From NCBI RefSeq assembly GCF_028372415.1, contig NC_092872.1, forward strand, positions 88,200,613-88,264,612: a stretch of DNA of 64,000 bases. Direction: 5' to 3'. The translations under genes were made by a program, and so were the position numbers. Of the stretch, positions 1 to 10,920 are shown piece by piece. The stretch's first letter is position 1. Each line of letters opens with the position of its first letter. Source of the stretch: Notamacropus eugenii. Lineage: Eukaryota > Chordata > Mammalia > Diprotodontia > Macropodidae. Under the pieces are notes generated by a model. The model was not told the origin of the DNA. It made no database searches and was given only the letters and a program-made list of their open reading frames with translations.

Positions 1-1090
1 CTCCCTGTACTGCTGGTCACTTTACTCTCTGAGTCTAACCAGTAACAGGCACATCTAGAAACGCTACCCAAGGTAAAACATGCTGTATCTGTATTGAGAA
101 CCTTAAGTGAAATACTCCTTCATCAGTAAATATAGCCCAGAGCAAAGTCCCAGATCTATATACATGCATCTGTAAACACACCCTAGAGTTAAACATGTCA
201 TCTATACACAAAGTCTAGAGTGAAATTCCATAGCTGTATACAAAGGACAGAGCAAAACATAACAGAAAGAGCAATAGATAAACTGAGGTGACCTGCTTTG
301 CTCATAGACTGACTCCATGATAGTCCTCTGGCCACTGGATAGGAGGGCTTGTGTTTCTGTTTGCTTTTCCAGCATGAGTGCCTAGAACATAATGCCGACA
401 TTAGCATATTTCTCATTAGGGACACAAAATTGGCTTCAGAAACATAATTTGGTAAGAAATGAACTCAGTTGCAAAAGGTTAGAGGGCTTGGGGCTTGCTT
501 TTCCTAGACCTTACAAGTACAACCACTGAGGGTCGGCTGGGAAAGAAAGAAAAGAAATACAATCAAACATTTCCTCTAATTCATACCAAAGCTCAAAGTC
601 AATGGCAGTCTGAGATTTAGCTGCATTCAGTTCAGGATAGTTTGCAGATGAGAATGGGGAAGGGGATGGGATGTCAAATTTATGGACAGCTCTGACTTCT
701 GAACCTCAGGAATTTGCAGATTAGAAATAAAAGTGATGTCTTATGGGAAATGTTCTTATGAGAAACCTTCTTCTTCCCTCCTCTCTCCTCTAAAAGTAGC
801 AAACTCACAACCCTGAACTAAGGACTGAACAAATGAGTGGAGACCTAAGTGAATGGGTTCTGAGACACACTTTACCAAGGCACAGTGAGATAGTATACTC
901 CTAGATCCTATGTGACATTTGTTCTTGGCACCAAAAAATTCAATTGAGTTCACTTAACATATGTCTGATGCTTTCACACCCCATTTGGGGGCCTCTCTGA
1001 TGCCTGTAGTTCATTCACTTTAAGGATTTTCAAGGGCAGCTTCTGTTTTGGAGTGAAACAGCAATAACAATAATAACTGAATTTTAAAAA
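1..1090. other. Non-repetitive AT-rich spacer
   Basis: I recognise no gene, RNA or repeat family here. Open frames are short and lack coding character or splice context. The stretch ends where a minus-strand MIR starts near 1095. Confidence 0.5.
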
Positions 1091-1094
1091 ATCT

Positions 1095-1262
1095 AGTGCT
1101 TCATGCTTTCCAGAAAAGCTTCACTTTGTTACTCATTTGCTCCTTATTACACCTCTATGAGGTAGACCAGGAAGACAGTACTCTCTCCACTTGACAAATG
1201 GGGAAGCTGAGTCACAGAGGTCCAGTGACTTTGCCAAGTATGTGCAATAAGTGAGGAGTAAA
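1095..1262 (-). repeat. MIR/THER CORE-SINE
   Basis: In plus orientation it reads as the complement of MIR: a 'tatgaggtag' segment, then 'gacaaatggggaagctgag' and a degenerate 'agtgactttgcc'. This is the usual order for a minus-strand MIR. It is strongly diverged and has no flanking duplication I can see. Confidence 0.75.
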
Positions 1263-1371
1263 GTCAATATACACTGATGCGACAGAAAGAACTATGTCAG
1301 AGGTGATAAAATCAGCAGCAATATAAAGAAGGATTGAAGGCTCAGTACAATTCCTATTTCATTAAAAGAAC

Positions 1372-1525
1372 ATAGATTTAGAGCTTATAGGGATCCAAGA
1401 GGCCATATCTAGCCCAACTCTCCATCCCCATTTTACAGATGAAAAAATTGATACCCAGAAAAGTTAAATGACTGGGAATATTCCAAATCAGATTCTCTGA
1501 GTCTACATTCAGTGCCCTCTTTCCT
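1372..1525 (-). repeat. MIR3-like SINE fragment
   Basis: Contains 'ccattttacagatgaaaaa' and 'aaaagttaaatgactggg' preceded by the 'ggccatatctagcccaac' block that marks MIR3-type copies. Minus orientation. Confidence 0.7.
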
Positions 1526-1659
1526 ACTGTAATGACCACTTGTTCTTGAAGAAGACACTGAACGAGAGGCAGGATGTGGAAAATGTTAGAGTGTGGCTAT
1601 CTTTGTATCAGCATATGATAGGTCTGGTATGCTTGAAAGAACACTGAATTTAGGATTAG

Positions 1660-1825
1660 GTGACTTGGGATCTAGATGGTCAGACCTGGAAGGGATCTTG
1701 AGACTTATCTTGTCCAAACCCTCATTTGACAGAGAAGGAAGCAAGATCCCTTGAAGTGAAACAACTTACCTGAGGTCATGCAGCTATTAAGTATCATGGA
1801 CAGGACTCCAACCCAGGCATTGTTG
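1660..1825 (-). repeat. MIR3-like SINE fragment
   Basis: The 'gacctggaagggatcttgag' block is followed by 'catttgacagagaaggaag' and 'ttacctgaggtcatgcagc', a second diverged minus-strand MIR3-like copy next to the previous one. Confidence 0.7.
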
Positions 1826-2010
1826 CATAAGTAGAAAGAATACTGATTCTGGAGTCAAAGAATCTGAGTGCAAATGCTCCTACCTTTACTCCTACTTGTG
1901 TGACTTTGGCCAAGTCATCCTCCTGGACCTCAGTTTTCCCAATGGGAAATTGAAAAGGTTGGACAAGATGGCTTTTGAGGTCTTTTCTAGATCTTTTTCT
2001 ATGATCCAAT
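1826..2010 (+). repeat. MIR SINE
   Basis: The sense core 'ttgtgtgactttggccaag' is followed by 'cctcagttttcccaatggg' and the 'atctttttctatgatcc' 3' part. Orientation flips relative to the preceding minus-strand copies. Confidence 0.8.
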
Positions 2011-2049
2011 GATATTAACTCCTAAATCCAGTAATCTTTTAATGAAGCT

Positions 2050-2170
2050 CTCTACAATAACTAGCTGGGTGACCTTGACCAAATCATTTCCTCACTTTAG
2101 TCTCAACTCCTTATTTGTCAAATGGAGTACATTGCATGTTCTCTAAAGCTCCTCCAAATTCAAAAGTCTG
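2050..2170 (+). repeat. MIR SINE fragment
   Basis: Has 'agctgggtgaccttgacc' and 'ctccttatttgtcaaatgg', the MIR core and 3' part, truncated at its 5' end. Confidence 0.7.
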
Positions 2171-2720
2171 TGTTTTTACTTTTATCTTCCTGAGAGCATC
2201 TAGGGGTCTTTTGGGGTTGGTAGGCTGCATAGGCATATTTCTCTAGGAAAACGGGAGAGTCTCAGCTTCTTGGCATAGAAAATAGAAGGTGACTGTCTGC
2301 ATTACAAAAGGATTTTCTGCTTTACCAAAAAGATTCCTTTAAATAGCAGCTCCCTAGTACATTTTAAGTGTTCCTTTCCGGATCATTAAGTACATGACAG
2401 AGTCTGGGAGCCCAAGCAAAGAAGCTTCCAGCTAAAAATGTTAGGAGCCGATGCCAAAGGAGGATCAATCAGAAATAAAGTCAGAATCTGAAATGGACAC
2501 ATAAATCAGCAGAAAGATGGACTGGCTTCTGGAATATTCCCTTTGCATTTACTTCAGTGTTCCAAAAAACACATGATATAGCTCATGACCTTAAGAAGCT
2601 TCTAGTCTAGATGGTGAGAGGTCACTTTACCCTCCATGACATATTTAGAGATCCTTACATGACAAGTGAGGTACAATACTAGAAGCAGAGTCCATCAAGC
2701 CTTCCTTAAAGCTTATGACT
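2171..2720. other. Non-repetitive spacer
   Basis: About 550 bases without a repeat family I recognise and without a convincing coding frame. Confidence 0.4.
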
Positions 2721-2724
2721 TATA

Positions 2725-2905
2725 TGCCCTTGAGTAATGAATTATCTAATAAGCATTAGTGATCTACCTACTATGTGTCTGGTGATGGGCTAAGTGCTAG
2801 GGGTGAAAAAACAAAAAAGGAAATAGTCTCCATGCTCAAGGAGCTTAACGTTCTATGAGGGTAGACAACATGGGCATGGATAAATACAGAATGAATACAA
2901 AATAA
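2725..2905 (-). repeat. L2 3' end, left part of a split copy
   Basis: Complement of the L2 3' UTR: 'ctatgtgtctggtgatggg', then 'ctcaaggagcttaacgttct' and a run ending in 'aataattag'. The L2 resumes at about 3172 ('gggcactagcaattggggg') after an intervening SINE. Confidence 0.75.
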
Positions 2906-2911
2906 TTAGCA

Positions 2912-3168
2912 ATGGAGGAAACAAGTATTTATTAAACACCTATTATGTGCCGAGGACTTTTCAAATATCGTCTCATTTGATCCTCACAACAACTCTAGAA
3001 GGTAGATGTTGTTAAGATCCCTATCTTATAGTTGAAGAAACTATGGAAGAAGAGATAAAGTGACTTGCCTAGGATTGCAGTTTGTAAATGTGTGAGGTCA
3101 GATTTGAACTCAGGTTTTCCCACCTCCTGGACAAGTCCTTTAGCCACTGTGCACCCATCTACCTCGAG
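2912..3168 (-). repeat. MIR/THER SINE inside L2
   Basis: Shows 'tatttattaaacacctatta', 'ctcatttgatcctcacaac', 'gtgacttgcctaggattgc', and a tRNA-like head near 'ccactgtgcaccc'. L2 sequence lies on both sides in the same orientation, so the SINE inserted into the L2. Confidence 0.75.
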
Positions 3169-3405
3169 GGCACTAGCAATTGGGGGAAATAGGAAATATT
3201 TTGTGTAGAAGGTAGTGAATCTTGAAATAAGTGAGGGATTCCATGAGGTTGAAGTACAGAGGGAGTGCATTCCAAGCATGGGAAAGAACCAGAGTAAAGG
3301 TACAATGATGGGAGATGGAGACATAGGTGTGAGGAAGAGAGAAGGACAATATCAAATCAAGTAAGGTCTGGTTAAGTGTTTTGGTGTTGACTCATTTGGC
3401 AGTCT
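3169..3405 (-). repeat. L2 internal/3' part, continuation
   Basis: Begins 'gggcactagcaattggggg' and continues through 'gagtgcattccaagcatggg', the usual order of minus-strand L2. It continues past the SINE at 3412-3645 and reappears at about 3806-3920. Confidence 0.65.
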
Positions 3406-3411
3406 GGAGAC

Positions 3412-3645
3412 TTCTTCCTGGGCACCTAGGTGGTACAGTGGATAGAGTGCTGGGGCTGGAGTCCGGAAGATTCATCTTCCTGAGTTCAGATCTGGCCTGA
3501 CACTTATTAACTGTATGATCTTGGGTCAACCACTTAACCCTGTTTGCCTCAATTTCCTCATCTGGAAAGTGAGCTGGAGAATGAAATGGCAAACCCCAAA
3601 GGGAGTCACAAAGAATCAGATGTAATTGACACAAATGAACAATGA
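3412..3645 (+). mobile_element. MAR1-type tRNA-derived marsupial SINE
   Basis: The head 'cacctaggtggtacagtgg' is tRNA-like. It is followed by the CORE region and a 3' body with 'gaatgaaatggcaaacccc' and 'agtcacaaagaatcagatg'. The layout matches long SINEs common in marsupials. The 3' end runs into an 'acaaatgaacaatgac' tail. Confidence 0.85.
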
Positions 3646-3739
3646 CATGGATCCCCTTCTTAGAACAGTAACGTTAACTATAGAAAATGATAGAATTATA
3701 AATTAAACTGACTAGGTTAAAATAAAAATATATTTTTTT

Positions 3740-3805
3740 CCTCATTCAGATCCATGGACCTTTGAAATTTATCCATGGATCTCAGGTTAAGAACCCTTGT
3801 GTATA
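3740..3805. repeat. hAT-type DNA transposon end
   Basis: Contains 'ccatggatctcaggttaag' followed by 'aacccttg', the end of a common mammalian non-autonomous hAT element. A fuller relative is at 14382-14571. Only one end is recognisable here. Confidence 0.5.
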
Positions 3806-3920
3806 GAAAGAAGTAAGGAGAATAATGTAAAATGTGACTGGAAAGATAGTTTGACATCAATTTGTAAAATGCTTTAAAAGCCAATAGAGGGCTTTCTATT
3901 TTATCCTGGAAGTAAATCAC
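3806..3920 (-). repeat. L2 fragment
   Basis: The block with 'aaatgctttaaaagccaat' and 'ttctattttatcctggaag' matches an upstream part of minus-strand L2. It is probably the continuation of the L2 interrupted at 3405. Confidence 0.6.
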
Positions 3921-4022
3921 ATAATCTCCTTGGACTTTTATTTCTTCATCTTTGAAATGAGAATGTAGAACTAGAGGCTCTCTGATGTCCCTTGCATCTC
4001 TAGACCCATGATCCTATCTATG
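3921..4022 (+). repeat. MIR 3' fragment
   Basis: Has 'ttatttcttcatctttgaaatg' and 'tctctagacccatgatcc', the distal half of a plus-strand MIR. Confidence 0.65.
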
Positions 4023-4079
4023 TTTCTCTAAAATAAATTTGCCTTAAGATTTGATTGTAGAAATTTTCACCACCATGGG

Positions 4080-4340
4080 AATGTTTTTGTTGAGTTGTTT
4101 CAGTTGTGGCATACTCTTTATGACCCCATTTGGAGTTTTCTTGATAGTGGATACTGGAATGGTTTGCCATTTTCTTCTCCAGTGGATTTTAATTTTACAG
4201 ATGAGGAAACTGAGCAAACAGGGTTAAGCAACTTCCAAGGTCACATAGCTAGTAAGTGTCTGAGGCCAGATTTGAACTTATAAAGATGAGTCTTTCCAAC
4301 TCCAGACTCAATGCTCTATCCACTGCACAACCTGGAAATG
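4080..4340 (-). mobile_element. MAR1-type SINE
   Basis: Complement of the SINE at 3412: 'tatgaccccatttggagtt', 'ggtttgccattttcttctcc', the CORE block, then the tRNA-like head 'gctctatccactgcacaacc'. It is near full length. Confidence 0.85.
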
Positions 4341-4499
4341 TATATAACAGGATTAGATTTGTAGTAAACAGAATAAACTTCTATATAATTTGAGTGTTGA
4401 GTTGAACTGAACTTTTTTTTTTAATCAGGAAAGGATTTGGAGAAGAACTAAGCCTTGGAATGGTTCTAATCTCTTTCTCTGATTTCAGAGCCCCAACTA

Positions 4500-4627
4500 G
4501 GAAAAAGAGAATTATAGATTAAGAGCTGGAAAGGACCTCAGAGGCCATCTTGTCCAGTACTTTTATTTACAGATGAGGAAACTGAGACCAAGAGTGGTTA
4601 AGTGACTTGCCCTATGTTGATCAGTTG
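4500..4627 (-). repeat. MIR3-like SINE fragment
   Basis: Contains 'gagctggaaaggacctcag', 'acagatgaggaaactgagac' and 'gtggttaagtgacttgccc'. A possible distal part ('ccactgcactacg') lies at about 4920, beyond the adjacent L2. Confidence 0.75.
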
Positions 4628-4865
4628 ATCAACAAGCCTTTATTAAGTGTCCACTATGTGGCATGTATTGTAAAAAAAAAAAAAGTTAAGCAGTCCTTGC
4701 TCTCAAGGAATTTATATTCTATCAGGGAAAGAACATGTACATAAAGAGATATATGCAAAATATATAGAAAATACATACAAAATAATTTTGGAGGAGAAAG
4801 CTCTTGAAGGTACAGAGATTGAGGGGGCTTCACATAGATTGTGCTTGAGCTGAGTCTTGAAGGAA
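4628..4865 (-). repeat. L2 3' end
   Basis: Complement of the L2 terminus: 'cctttattaagtgtccacta', 'ttgctctcaaggaatttata', and 'gagctgagtcttgaaggaac'. An internal A13 run has expanded at about 4672. Confidence 0.8.
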
Positions 4866-4939
4866 CCTAAAGAATAAAGCTTTGGTTTGAAACCAGGCCC
4901 TCTGGTTGTACGTTCAGAACTACAAATCCACTGCACTAC

Positions 4940-6180
4940 GTTAGTCTGGGACCTATGAATAACGTTGAAGTGGGGGCAGATACTTTGCTAGAAAATCTAT
5001 GTTGCCTTAGCGATTGGGGGTGGGAAGAAGGTAGCCATTTTCATCTCAGGTGCAATGACAAGGAGAGAAGGGGTCTGCTTGGTTCCTTCTCACCCTATTC
5101 CCATTGGCCTTCAACTCCATTGACCTTTTACCTTGCTTCTTCTGGGGACAGAGATGATGGTCTGTGGACCACTATGGAAAGGAAGCATGACTTCCCCTGG
5201 GGAAGAAGCTCATTGATCCTCCCCAGATTCCTCATCTATCAGTGCTTGGGACTAATCCCTAGCTGCCCAACTCTATGACTACTACTCCAATTCCCATGTA
5301 TGGATAGATCCTTGTCCAATAACGTCTTGATGTCCTACTCAGAGATGATGCAAAGGGTTAAAAGTAAATATCTCTTTATTTTACCTTTTATTTTATAATA
5401 ATAAACTTTTTAAAATCAGTGATCATTACTATAAACATATAAGTTCATTGCCTTCACTATGGCAGCCATTGAATCTTGTTACTCCAATAGATCCAGACCA
5501 GTGATTCTGAACATTGTTTCTTGATATATTCCTAACACATCACAGAGGAGCCACTGCTGAACTCTTTCTACCTTTTATCACATTAATCCCATGACAGGAC
5601 TGAGAGAGATACTGTGCACTGTTCTCTTTCATCTATCATCCCTAACCTGCTATCTCCCTGCAGTGAGAAAAATGATCTCTTTCAATGTCAAGTTGACAAA
5701 CTTGACCAACTTGCTTAGGGCTGTCTTACCTCTGATTCCCTCTAATCACCCAATGCCAAAATTTCCTAATGGGAACTTTTCAAGGAGACATCGTTAGAAA
5801 GGTTGGGATGTTCCAATACCAGGAAGGTTCCACAATTTTCCCTTTGCTTTCTGTCTGCTTGGCAGCTGTAACTCATTTGCTGACTCTCTTTTCCAGGGTT
5901 CAGGTAGGGCAAGGATAGCTCCTGACACAACTATGATGAGACTGGAGTTTGGCTACCAGGCTCTCTTGCCTCATGCTCTCACTGTCATCCTTGTAGTCTT
6001 CTCTATGTCCCCTTCTCTGGTATCCAATGTCCTTGCACTGTTCCAGGCAAGTTTCCCTAGTCTTCAGTCTCCTCTGCAATAGTTGTTTGAGGCCAGGACA
6101 TTCAGGGAAGAAAATTTTGGATAATCTGTCTTTGACCCTGTTTAGGCCTCCATAGCAAAGTAGGCAAAGGGTAGTATAAA
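4940..6180. other. Mostly non-repetitive spacer
   Basis: No gene or repeat I can name. Two open frames at 4955-5278 and 5591-5797 have no recognisable domain, and neighbouring sequence shows no supporting exon structure. Confidence 0.4.
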
Positions 6181-6189
6181 GCTACTAGA

Positions 6190-6420
6190 TACATCTTAAG
6201 GGTAGTCATACATCTTAGAATCAGTACTGGAAGGTCATTGAGTCCCAGGATGATAGAGTTGAGAAAAGCAAGGCCCAAAGAGATGATATAAATTGCCAAG
6301 GGTGACATACCTAGTATATACCTGAAGCAGCATTTGAACATGAGTCTTCATGACTCTAAGTCCAAGGCTCCACCCACCACACCAAATGACCTCACAAGTC
6401 AGTAGGAGACAAAGAGATGG
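6190..6420 (-). repeat. MIR3-like SINE
   Basis: Has 'gcaaggcccaaagagatgat', 'tgccaagggtgacatacc', 'gcatttgaacatgagtctt' and the tRNA-like head 'ctccacccaccacacc'. Minus-strand order is kept over the whole length. Confidence 0.7.
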
Positions 6421-6574
6421 AAAAGTAACAAACAAAATGAGGGTTTTTTAAAATTAATTTTAAAATTAAAATTTAAAAATTCCCCAGATACTAGTATCTC
6501 TCCTCCTCTCCTCTTCCAAATAAATTATTTTGTATTTATTTTGTATAAATAAATCTCATGTATAAATAAGGACT

Positions 6575-6750
6575 AGACCTGTGATTTATTGAGAACTCTC
6601 AGGTGAGAAAATCCCCTCTACTAACACAGATCATCACCTTCTTTGCAACATGTCATCTTAGAGAGTTGCCTAGAGCACTAAGAAGTTCAATGAGCTGTCC
6701 AGGGTCTCAGAGAAAGTATGTGTCAGACATGGAAATGGAGGAAAGAACTA
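6575..6750 (-). repeat. Variant CORE-SINE with alternative 3' part
   Basis: The 3' part ('gtgatttattgagaactctc', 'cccctctactaacacagat') differs from MIR and from MAR1-type copies. It resembles the complement of the 3' part of the plus-strand SINE at 33490-33735. The CORE ('aatgagctgtccagggtctc') is diverged. Confidence 0.5.
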
Positions 6751-6774
6751 TCTGGTTCTGGGACTAGCTCTCTA

Positions 6775-6905
6775 CATAGTGCAACATAACATTTCTCATA
6801 TCTGGCATTTACACATTATCTTGTCTCCTGTAAAAGAGCATAAACTTCTTGAAGACAAGGTCTATTTAATTATTATTTTTGTATTCACAGTCAATAAATT
6901 AATCA
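6775..6905 (+). repeat. L2 3' end
   Basis: Sense L2 terminus: 'cataaacttcttgaagacaag' variant, 'ttttgtattcacagtcaat' and a degenerate 'aataaatt'. Confidence 0.65.
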
Positions 6906-6909
6906 ACAA

Positions 6910-8340
6910 ATACTTTTAAGTTTTTGCTAGGCAGACACTGTGCTCGACTCTTGGAATACAAACATGGAGAATGAAATATACATATATATAAATTATAATA
7001 TACAAATATAAAATGAATAAATACAAATGTATACAAAGTAGTTATATATAGGTGTTAGAGAAGGTACTAGCAATTGGAGGGATAAAGGAAAGCTTCATAC
7101 CAGAGATAATGGTGGGTTTTTTTGGGGTAATTTATTTATTTTTTAAAATAGTATTTGCAAAGACAATTTTTAATATTCATTTTTTATAAAATTTTAAGTT
7201 TCAAGTTTTCTATCTCCCTCCCCTCTCTCTCCCCTAAGATGGTAAACAGTTTGATGATATAGGTTTTATATATATGCAATCATGTAAAACATATTTCCAT
7301 ATTAGTCATGTTGTGAAAGAAAGAACAAAAAGAAAAAAAAAACTGTGAAAAGAATAAAGTAAAAATAGTATGCTTCGAACTGCGCTCAGACTCCATCAGC
7401 TCTTTCTCTGGATGTGGGTAGCATTTTCCATCATGAGTCTTCTGGAATTGTCTTGGATCATTATATTGCTGAGAAGAGCTAAGTCTACCATAGCTGATTA
7501 GAAGATGGTGGTTATTAAAAGAAGAAGTAGACTCTAAAAGGAGAACATAAGGAGGAGGTGCATTTCAAGTATGAGAGACATCCAATGCAAAGAAATGGAG
7601 AAGGGAGAGTTGTGTGTGAGCAACAGAGAGAAGGATTACAGAATGTGAAAGAAGGAATTAAGTATAATGAGGCTTAGGTTGTGAAGGGTTTTAAAAGCTA
7701 AACAGAGGAGATTGTATTTTTTCCTAGAGGCAACAGAAAACTACTGGAGTTGGTTGGGTAGAGGAGATGTAGTCAACTCTTCACTTAAGGAAAACTGCTT
7801 TGGCACAAGTTTGTAGGGAGAATATTGAGGCAGGTTTAGGAGGCTGTTGTAATAAGCTAGGCTATGCATAGCTATGTGAACTGGTCACATAGCTATGACC
7901 AATAGATACTACTAGATACAGTATCTAGTAGTAGATGTAGAAGTAGAGAGACATAGAAGATGAGATGTAGAAGAGATGTAGAAGTAGAAATAGCAAGATA
8001 TGATAATTAATTAGACGTGAGGTGATGGAATCAATAACCACTGAAGTTTACTTCATAGGAGAGCAACATGGACAGATCTGTGCTTTGGTAATAGTCACCT
8101 GGCTGGTGTATGGAGAATGGATTGGAGAAGGGAGAGATGTGAGGTAGAGAGACCAATGAAGAGGCTGATAGTAATGAAGGTGAGAGGGCTTGAGGAAGGG
8201 TGGTGGCTGCTGTGTGAATATAGAACAGAGAAGGGAATATGAGAGATACTGCAAAGGTAGAACCGACAAGAGTTGGCAATTGACTAGATACATGGGCTGA
8301 AAGAGTGAGGAGTTGAGGATAATGCTGAGATTGATACAGC
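6910..8340 (-). mobile_element. Long L2, minus strand, split by an L1
   Basis: Starts with 'acaaatacttttaagttttt' and 'gcagacactgtgctcgactc', then runs through an AT-rich part to 7104. It resumes at 7512 and passes 'gttgtgaagggttttaaaag' and 'gaatggattggagaagggag' to about 8340. The right part is complement to the ORF2 C-terminal region of L2 (compare 22229-22640). A purine-rich 'agatgtagaag' low-complexity patch lies at 7910-8000. Confidence 0.75.
7105..7511 (-). mobile_element. L1 3' end inserted into L2
   Basis: Minus-strand L1: its T-rich (poly-A complement) end is at about 7117-7145. It is followed by a pyrimidine-rich 3' UTR and the terminal ORF2 region ('tttctctggatgtgggtagc', 'ccatcatgagtcttctgg'). 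It is flanked by GATAATGGTGG (7105-7115) and GAAGATGGTGG (7501-7511), a likely target-site duplication with two mismatches. Strong 5' truncation is typical of L1. Confidence 0.8.
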
Positions 8341-8538
8341 AACTGGAGATTGAAGATTCCCACTTTGGAAGTCACTTTTCTAGCCTACTCACTGCCCCTA
8401 CAGAACCTACTCTCTCCCTATGTATTAGCCCAGGATAAAAGAATTCCTATTTATAATTTTACACAGTGCTGTTTTCTAGGGGCTCTAAATCTACAAAGAT
8501 TGGTTCAATCACAGAAGCTATACTATCCCCTCTACATT

Positions 8539-8650
8539 CTCTCTCTGTCTGTCTCTGTCTCTCTGCCTCTGTCTGTCTCTGTCTCTCTGCCTCTCTCTGT
8601 CTCTGTCTCTCTGTCTCTGTCTCTGTCTCTGTCTCTCTCTCCCCCCCACC
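8539..8650 (+). repeat. (TCTCTG)n microsatellite
   Basis: Imperfect TCTCTG/TCTG tract ending in a C-run at 8641-8647. Long open frames across it in several phases are by-products of the repeat. Confidence 0.95.
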
Positions 8651-8679
8651 CCTTGCTTCCTCCTACAGTCTTGAATCTT

Positions 8680-9000
8680 TTATTGGAAGATCTCAGCATC
8701 AAAAGAATGTTAGATCCAGAAGGGATTTTTAGATATATATATGTATATATATACATATATATATATACACACATATATATACACATATATACATATATAC
8801 ATATACATATACATACATACATATATATATCTATATATATATATAGATAGATATATAGATATATATATAATCTAACTTTCTCACTTTATCGATGAGGAAA
8901 CTTAAGCCAAAGGAGATCAAGGGAGGTATCCATGGTCACACTTCTAGTCTGGTCAGAACACACCTCATTATCCTTCTGACTCTAAGAGCAGTGCACAATA
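8680..9000 (-). repeat. MIR3-like SINE split by a TA/CA microsatellite
   Basis: The left part 'gttagatccagaagggattt' and the right part 'actttatcgatgaggaaac' plus 'aaggagatcaagggaggtat' are the two halves of one minus-strand MIR3-like SINE. Between them lies an impure (TA)n/(CATA)n tract at 8731-8870. Confidence 0.7.
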
Positions 9001-9438
9001 CTTCCAGCTAGAAGAGAGAAAGGACCATAAGTGGGATGTCCACTGGTCAACTTGATTTGTAGACTTTGCTTTTTGAAATGACTAAAACTGCTGTTGATTG
9101 ATCATATCTGTTTTCCCTAGAGGAGCATAATCCATTGTAGGAAGGCACAGTCCTTTGGTTGCTGCTTGGAATCTATGCCCATTGATCTTCCTAGAAAAAG
9201 GTTCCATGTTAACCTTGGAGCTCCAATGGCTTTGGGGAGACTGGTATGAATGTTTCCTAAATTATGTGGAATGCAGCTATCTTGACTTCAAGCCTGAGAT
9301 CCAGGTCTCACAACCTGCTGGCCTGAAATCCCCATATCTTGGGTTAATCAATAAACAGACAGCATGTTCAGGGAAGAAGTCTTTGAATCAGAGCTGTGTG
9401 CTATTCCATATTCTACCGTGCAAATGTGAAATTTTAAC
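9001..9438. other. Non-repetitive spacer
   Basis: No recognised element. The open frame at 9155-9484 shows no identifiable domain. Confidence 0.4.
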
Positions 9439-9558
9439 AAATATATATTTTTATTCTGAACTCAATAAACATGCCTCAATATGAACATTTCTATGTACAA
9501 AGCAGAATACAAAAAGATGATTGTATATGAAACCATGACTTTCTATTCCATGTTGCTT

Positions 9559-9560
<2 letters not shown>

Positions 9561-9596
<36 letters not shown>
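9561..9596 (+). repeat. (AC)n microsatellite
   Basis: Eighteen uninterrupted AC units within the L1 3' UTR. Confidence 0.98.
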
Positions 9597-9598
<2 letters not shown>

Positions 9599-9639
9599 TG
9601 TCTTTTGAAAAAATAATACTTCAGTTTGTACTCAGAATT

Positions 9640-10340
9640 TATCAGTTCTCTCTCTGGAGGTGGGATAGCTTTTTCATCATGAGTCTTTTGGAGTTATCCT
9701 GGATCATTGTATTAATCAGGATAGCTAAGTCTTTCACAATTGATTATCAGTACAATATTGCTATTACTGTGTACAATGATGTCTGGGTTCTGCTCATTTC
9801 ACTTTGCATCACTTTATTCAGGTCTTCTCATGTTTTTCTGAAACCATTCCCATCATCATTTCCTACAATATAATAGTACTCCAAAACAATCATATGATAG
9901 AGTTTGTTCATGCATTCCCCTATGGATGGGCACCTCCCTAATTTCAAATTCCTTGACACCATAAAAAAAGCTGATATAAATATGTTTTGTACACATAGGT
10001 CTTTTTCCTTTTTTTTTTTCATCTCTTTGAGGTACAGACCTAGTAGTGATATTGTTAGGTCATGCCTAGTTTCATAACCCTTTGGGCATAGTTCCAAATT
10101 CTTTTCCGGAATGGTTGGAATAGTTCATAACTCCACCAACAATACATTTAGTGTCTTAATTTTTCCATATGCCCTCTAGCATTTTTCAATTTCCCTTTCT
10201 GTCATGTTAGCCAATCTGATAGATTTTAGGTGGTACCTCGGAGTTGTTTTAATTTGCATTTCTCTAGCACTTTTTTTTCATATGACTATAGATAGCTTAG
10301 ATTTCTTCTGAAAACTGTCCATTCAAATCCTTCCATTATT
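9640..10340 (-). pseudogene. L1 ORF2 C-terminal remnant
   Basis: Minus-strand translation of 9828-10097 contains 'FISAFFMVSRNLKLGRCPSI' followed by a 'MNKLYHMIVLEYY' segment. This aligns with the C-terminal part of mammalian L1 ORF2 (the region around 'CPTMIDWIKKMWHIYTMEYY' in human L1). The flanking sequence extends the match but with stops and frame changes. It is a dead relic. Confidence 0.85.
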
Positions 10341-10443
10341 TGTCAATTGGAGAATGGCTCTTTTTTTTAAAAAATAAATTTGACTCTATTCTCTGTGTAT
10401 TTGAGCAGTGAGGCCTTTATCAGGGAAATTTGCTATAAAATAT

Positions 10444-10740
10444 TCAATGGTACTTTTTAGAAAAAATATAGTTTCTGTGATTATCTCTTTCAATTAATTC
10501 TATTTTTGTTTTTGACTTGCCTGACATCATGATTGCTACCCTTGCCTTTTTTTTAACTTCAGCTGAAGCATAATACATTTTACTCCAGCCCCTTATTTTA
10601 ACTCTGTCTATGTATCTTTCTGTTTTAAGCGTGTCTCTTGTAAGCAACATATTGTTAGATTTTGTTTTCTAATTCATTCTATTTGCTTCTGCTTTATGGG
10701 TAAGCTCATGCTATTCACGTTCATAGTTATAATTAATAAC
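10444..10740 (-). pseudogene. L1 ORF2 endonuclease remnant
   Basis: Minus-strand translation of 10650-10444 contains 'IRGWSKMYYASAEVKKKARV' followed by an 'AIMMSGK' segment. This corresponds to the L1 endonuclease segment around 'GWRKIYQANGKQKKAGVAIL'. A degenerate 'RDTLKTERYIDRVK' precedes it where the L1 family has 'THLTCRDTHRLK'. Catalytic residues beyond this fragment are absent because the copy jumps to the ORF2 C-terminus. Confidence 0.85.
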
Positions 10741-10920
10741 TGGATTTCCCTGCATCTTATTTTCTTCCATTTGTGCTTCTCTCTCATTTTATCCTGTCAC
10801 TCCTGAAAATCTGTTTTGCTTCTGACCATGGTCTTCCTTAATTCATCCTCCCTTTTACGACCTCCCCCATATCTTGTCCCCTTTCCATCCTATTCCCCTT
10901 TTGGGTGAGATAGGTTTCTT

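Noticed and set aside
8350..8850. Long open frames on both strands (up to 166 codons) with Leu-Ser or Tyr-Ile repeats
   Set aside because: They are created by the TCTCTG and TA/CA microsatellites, which lack stops in several frames.
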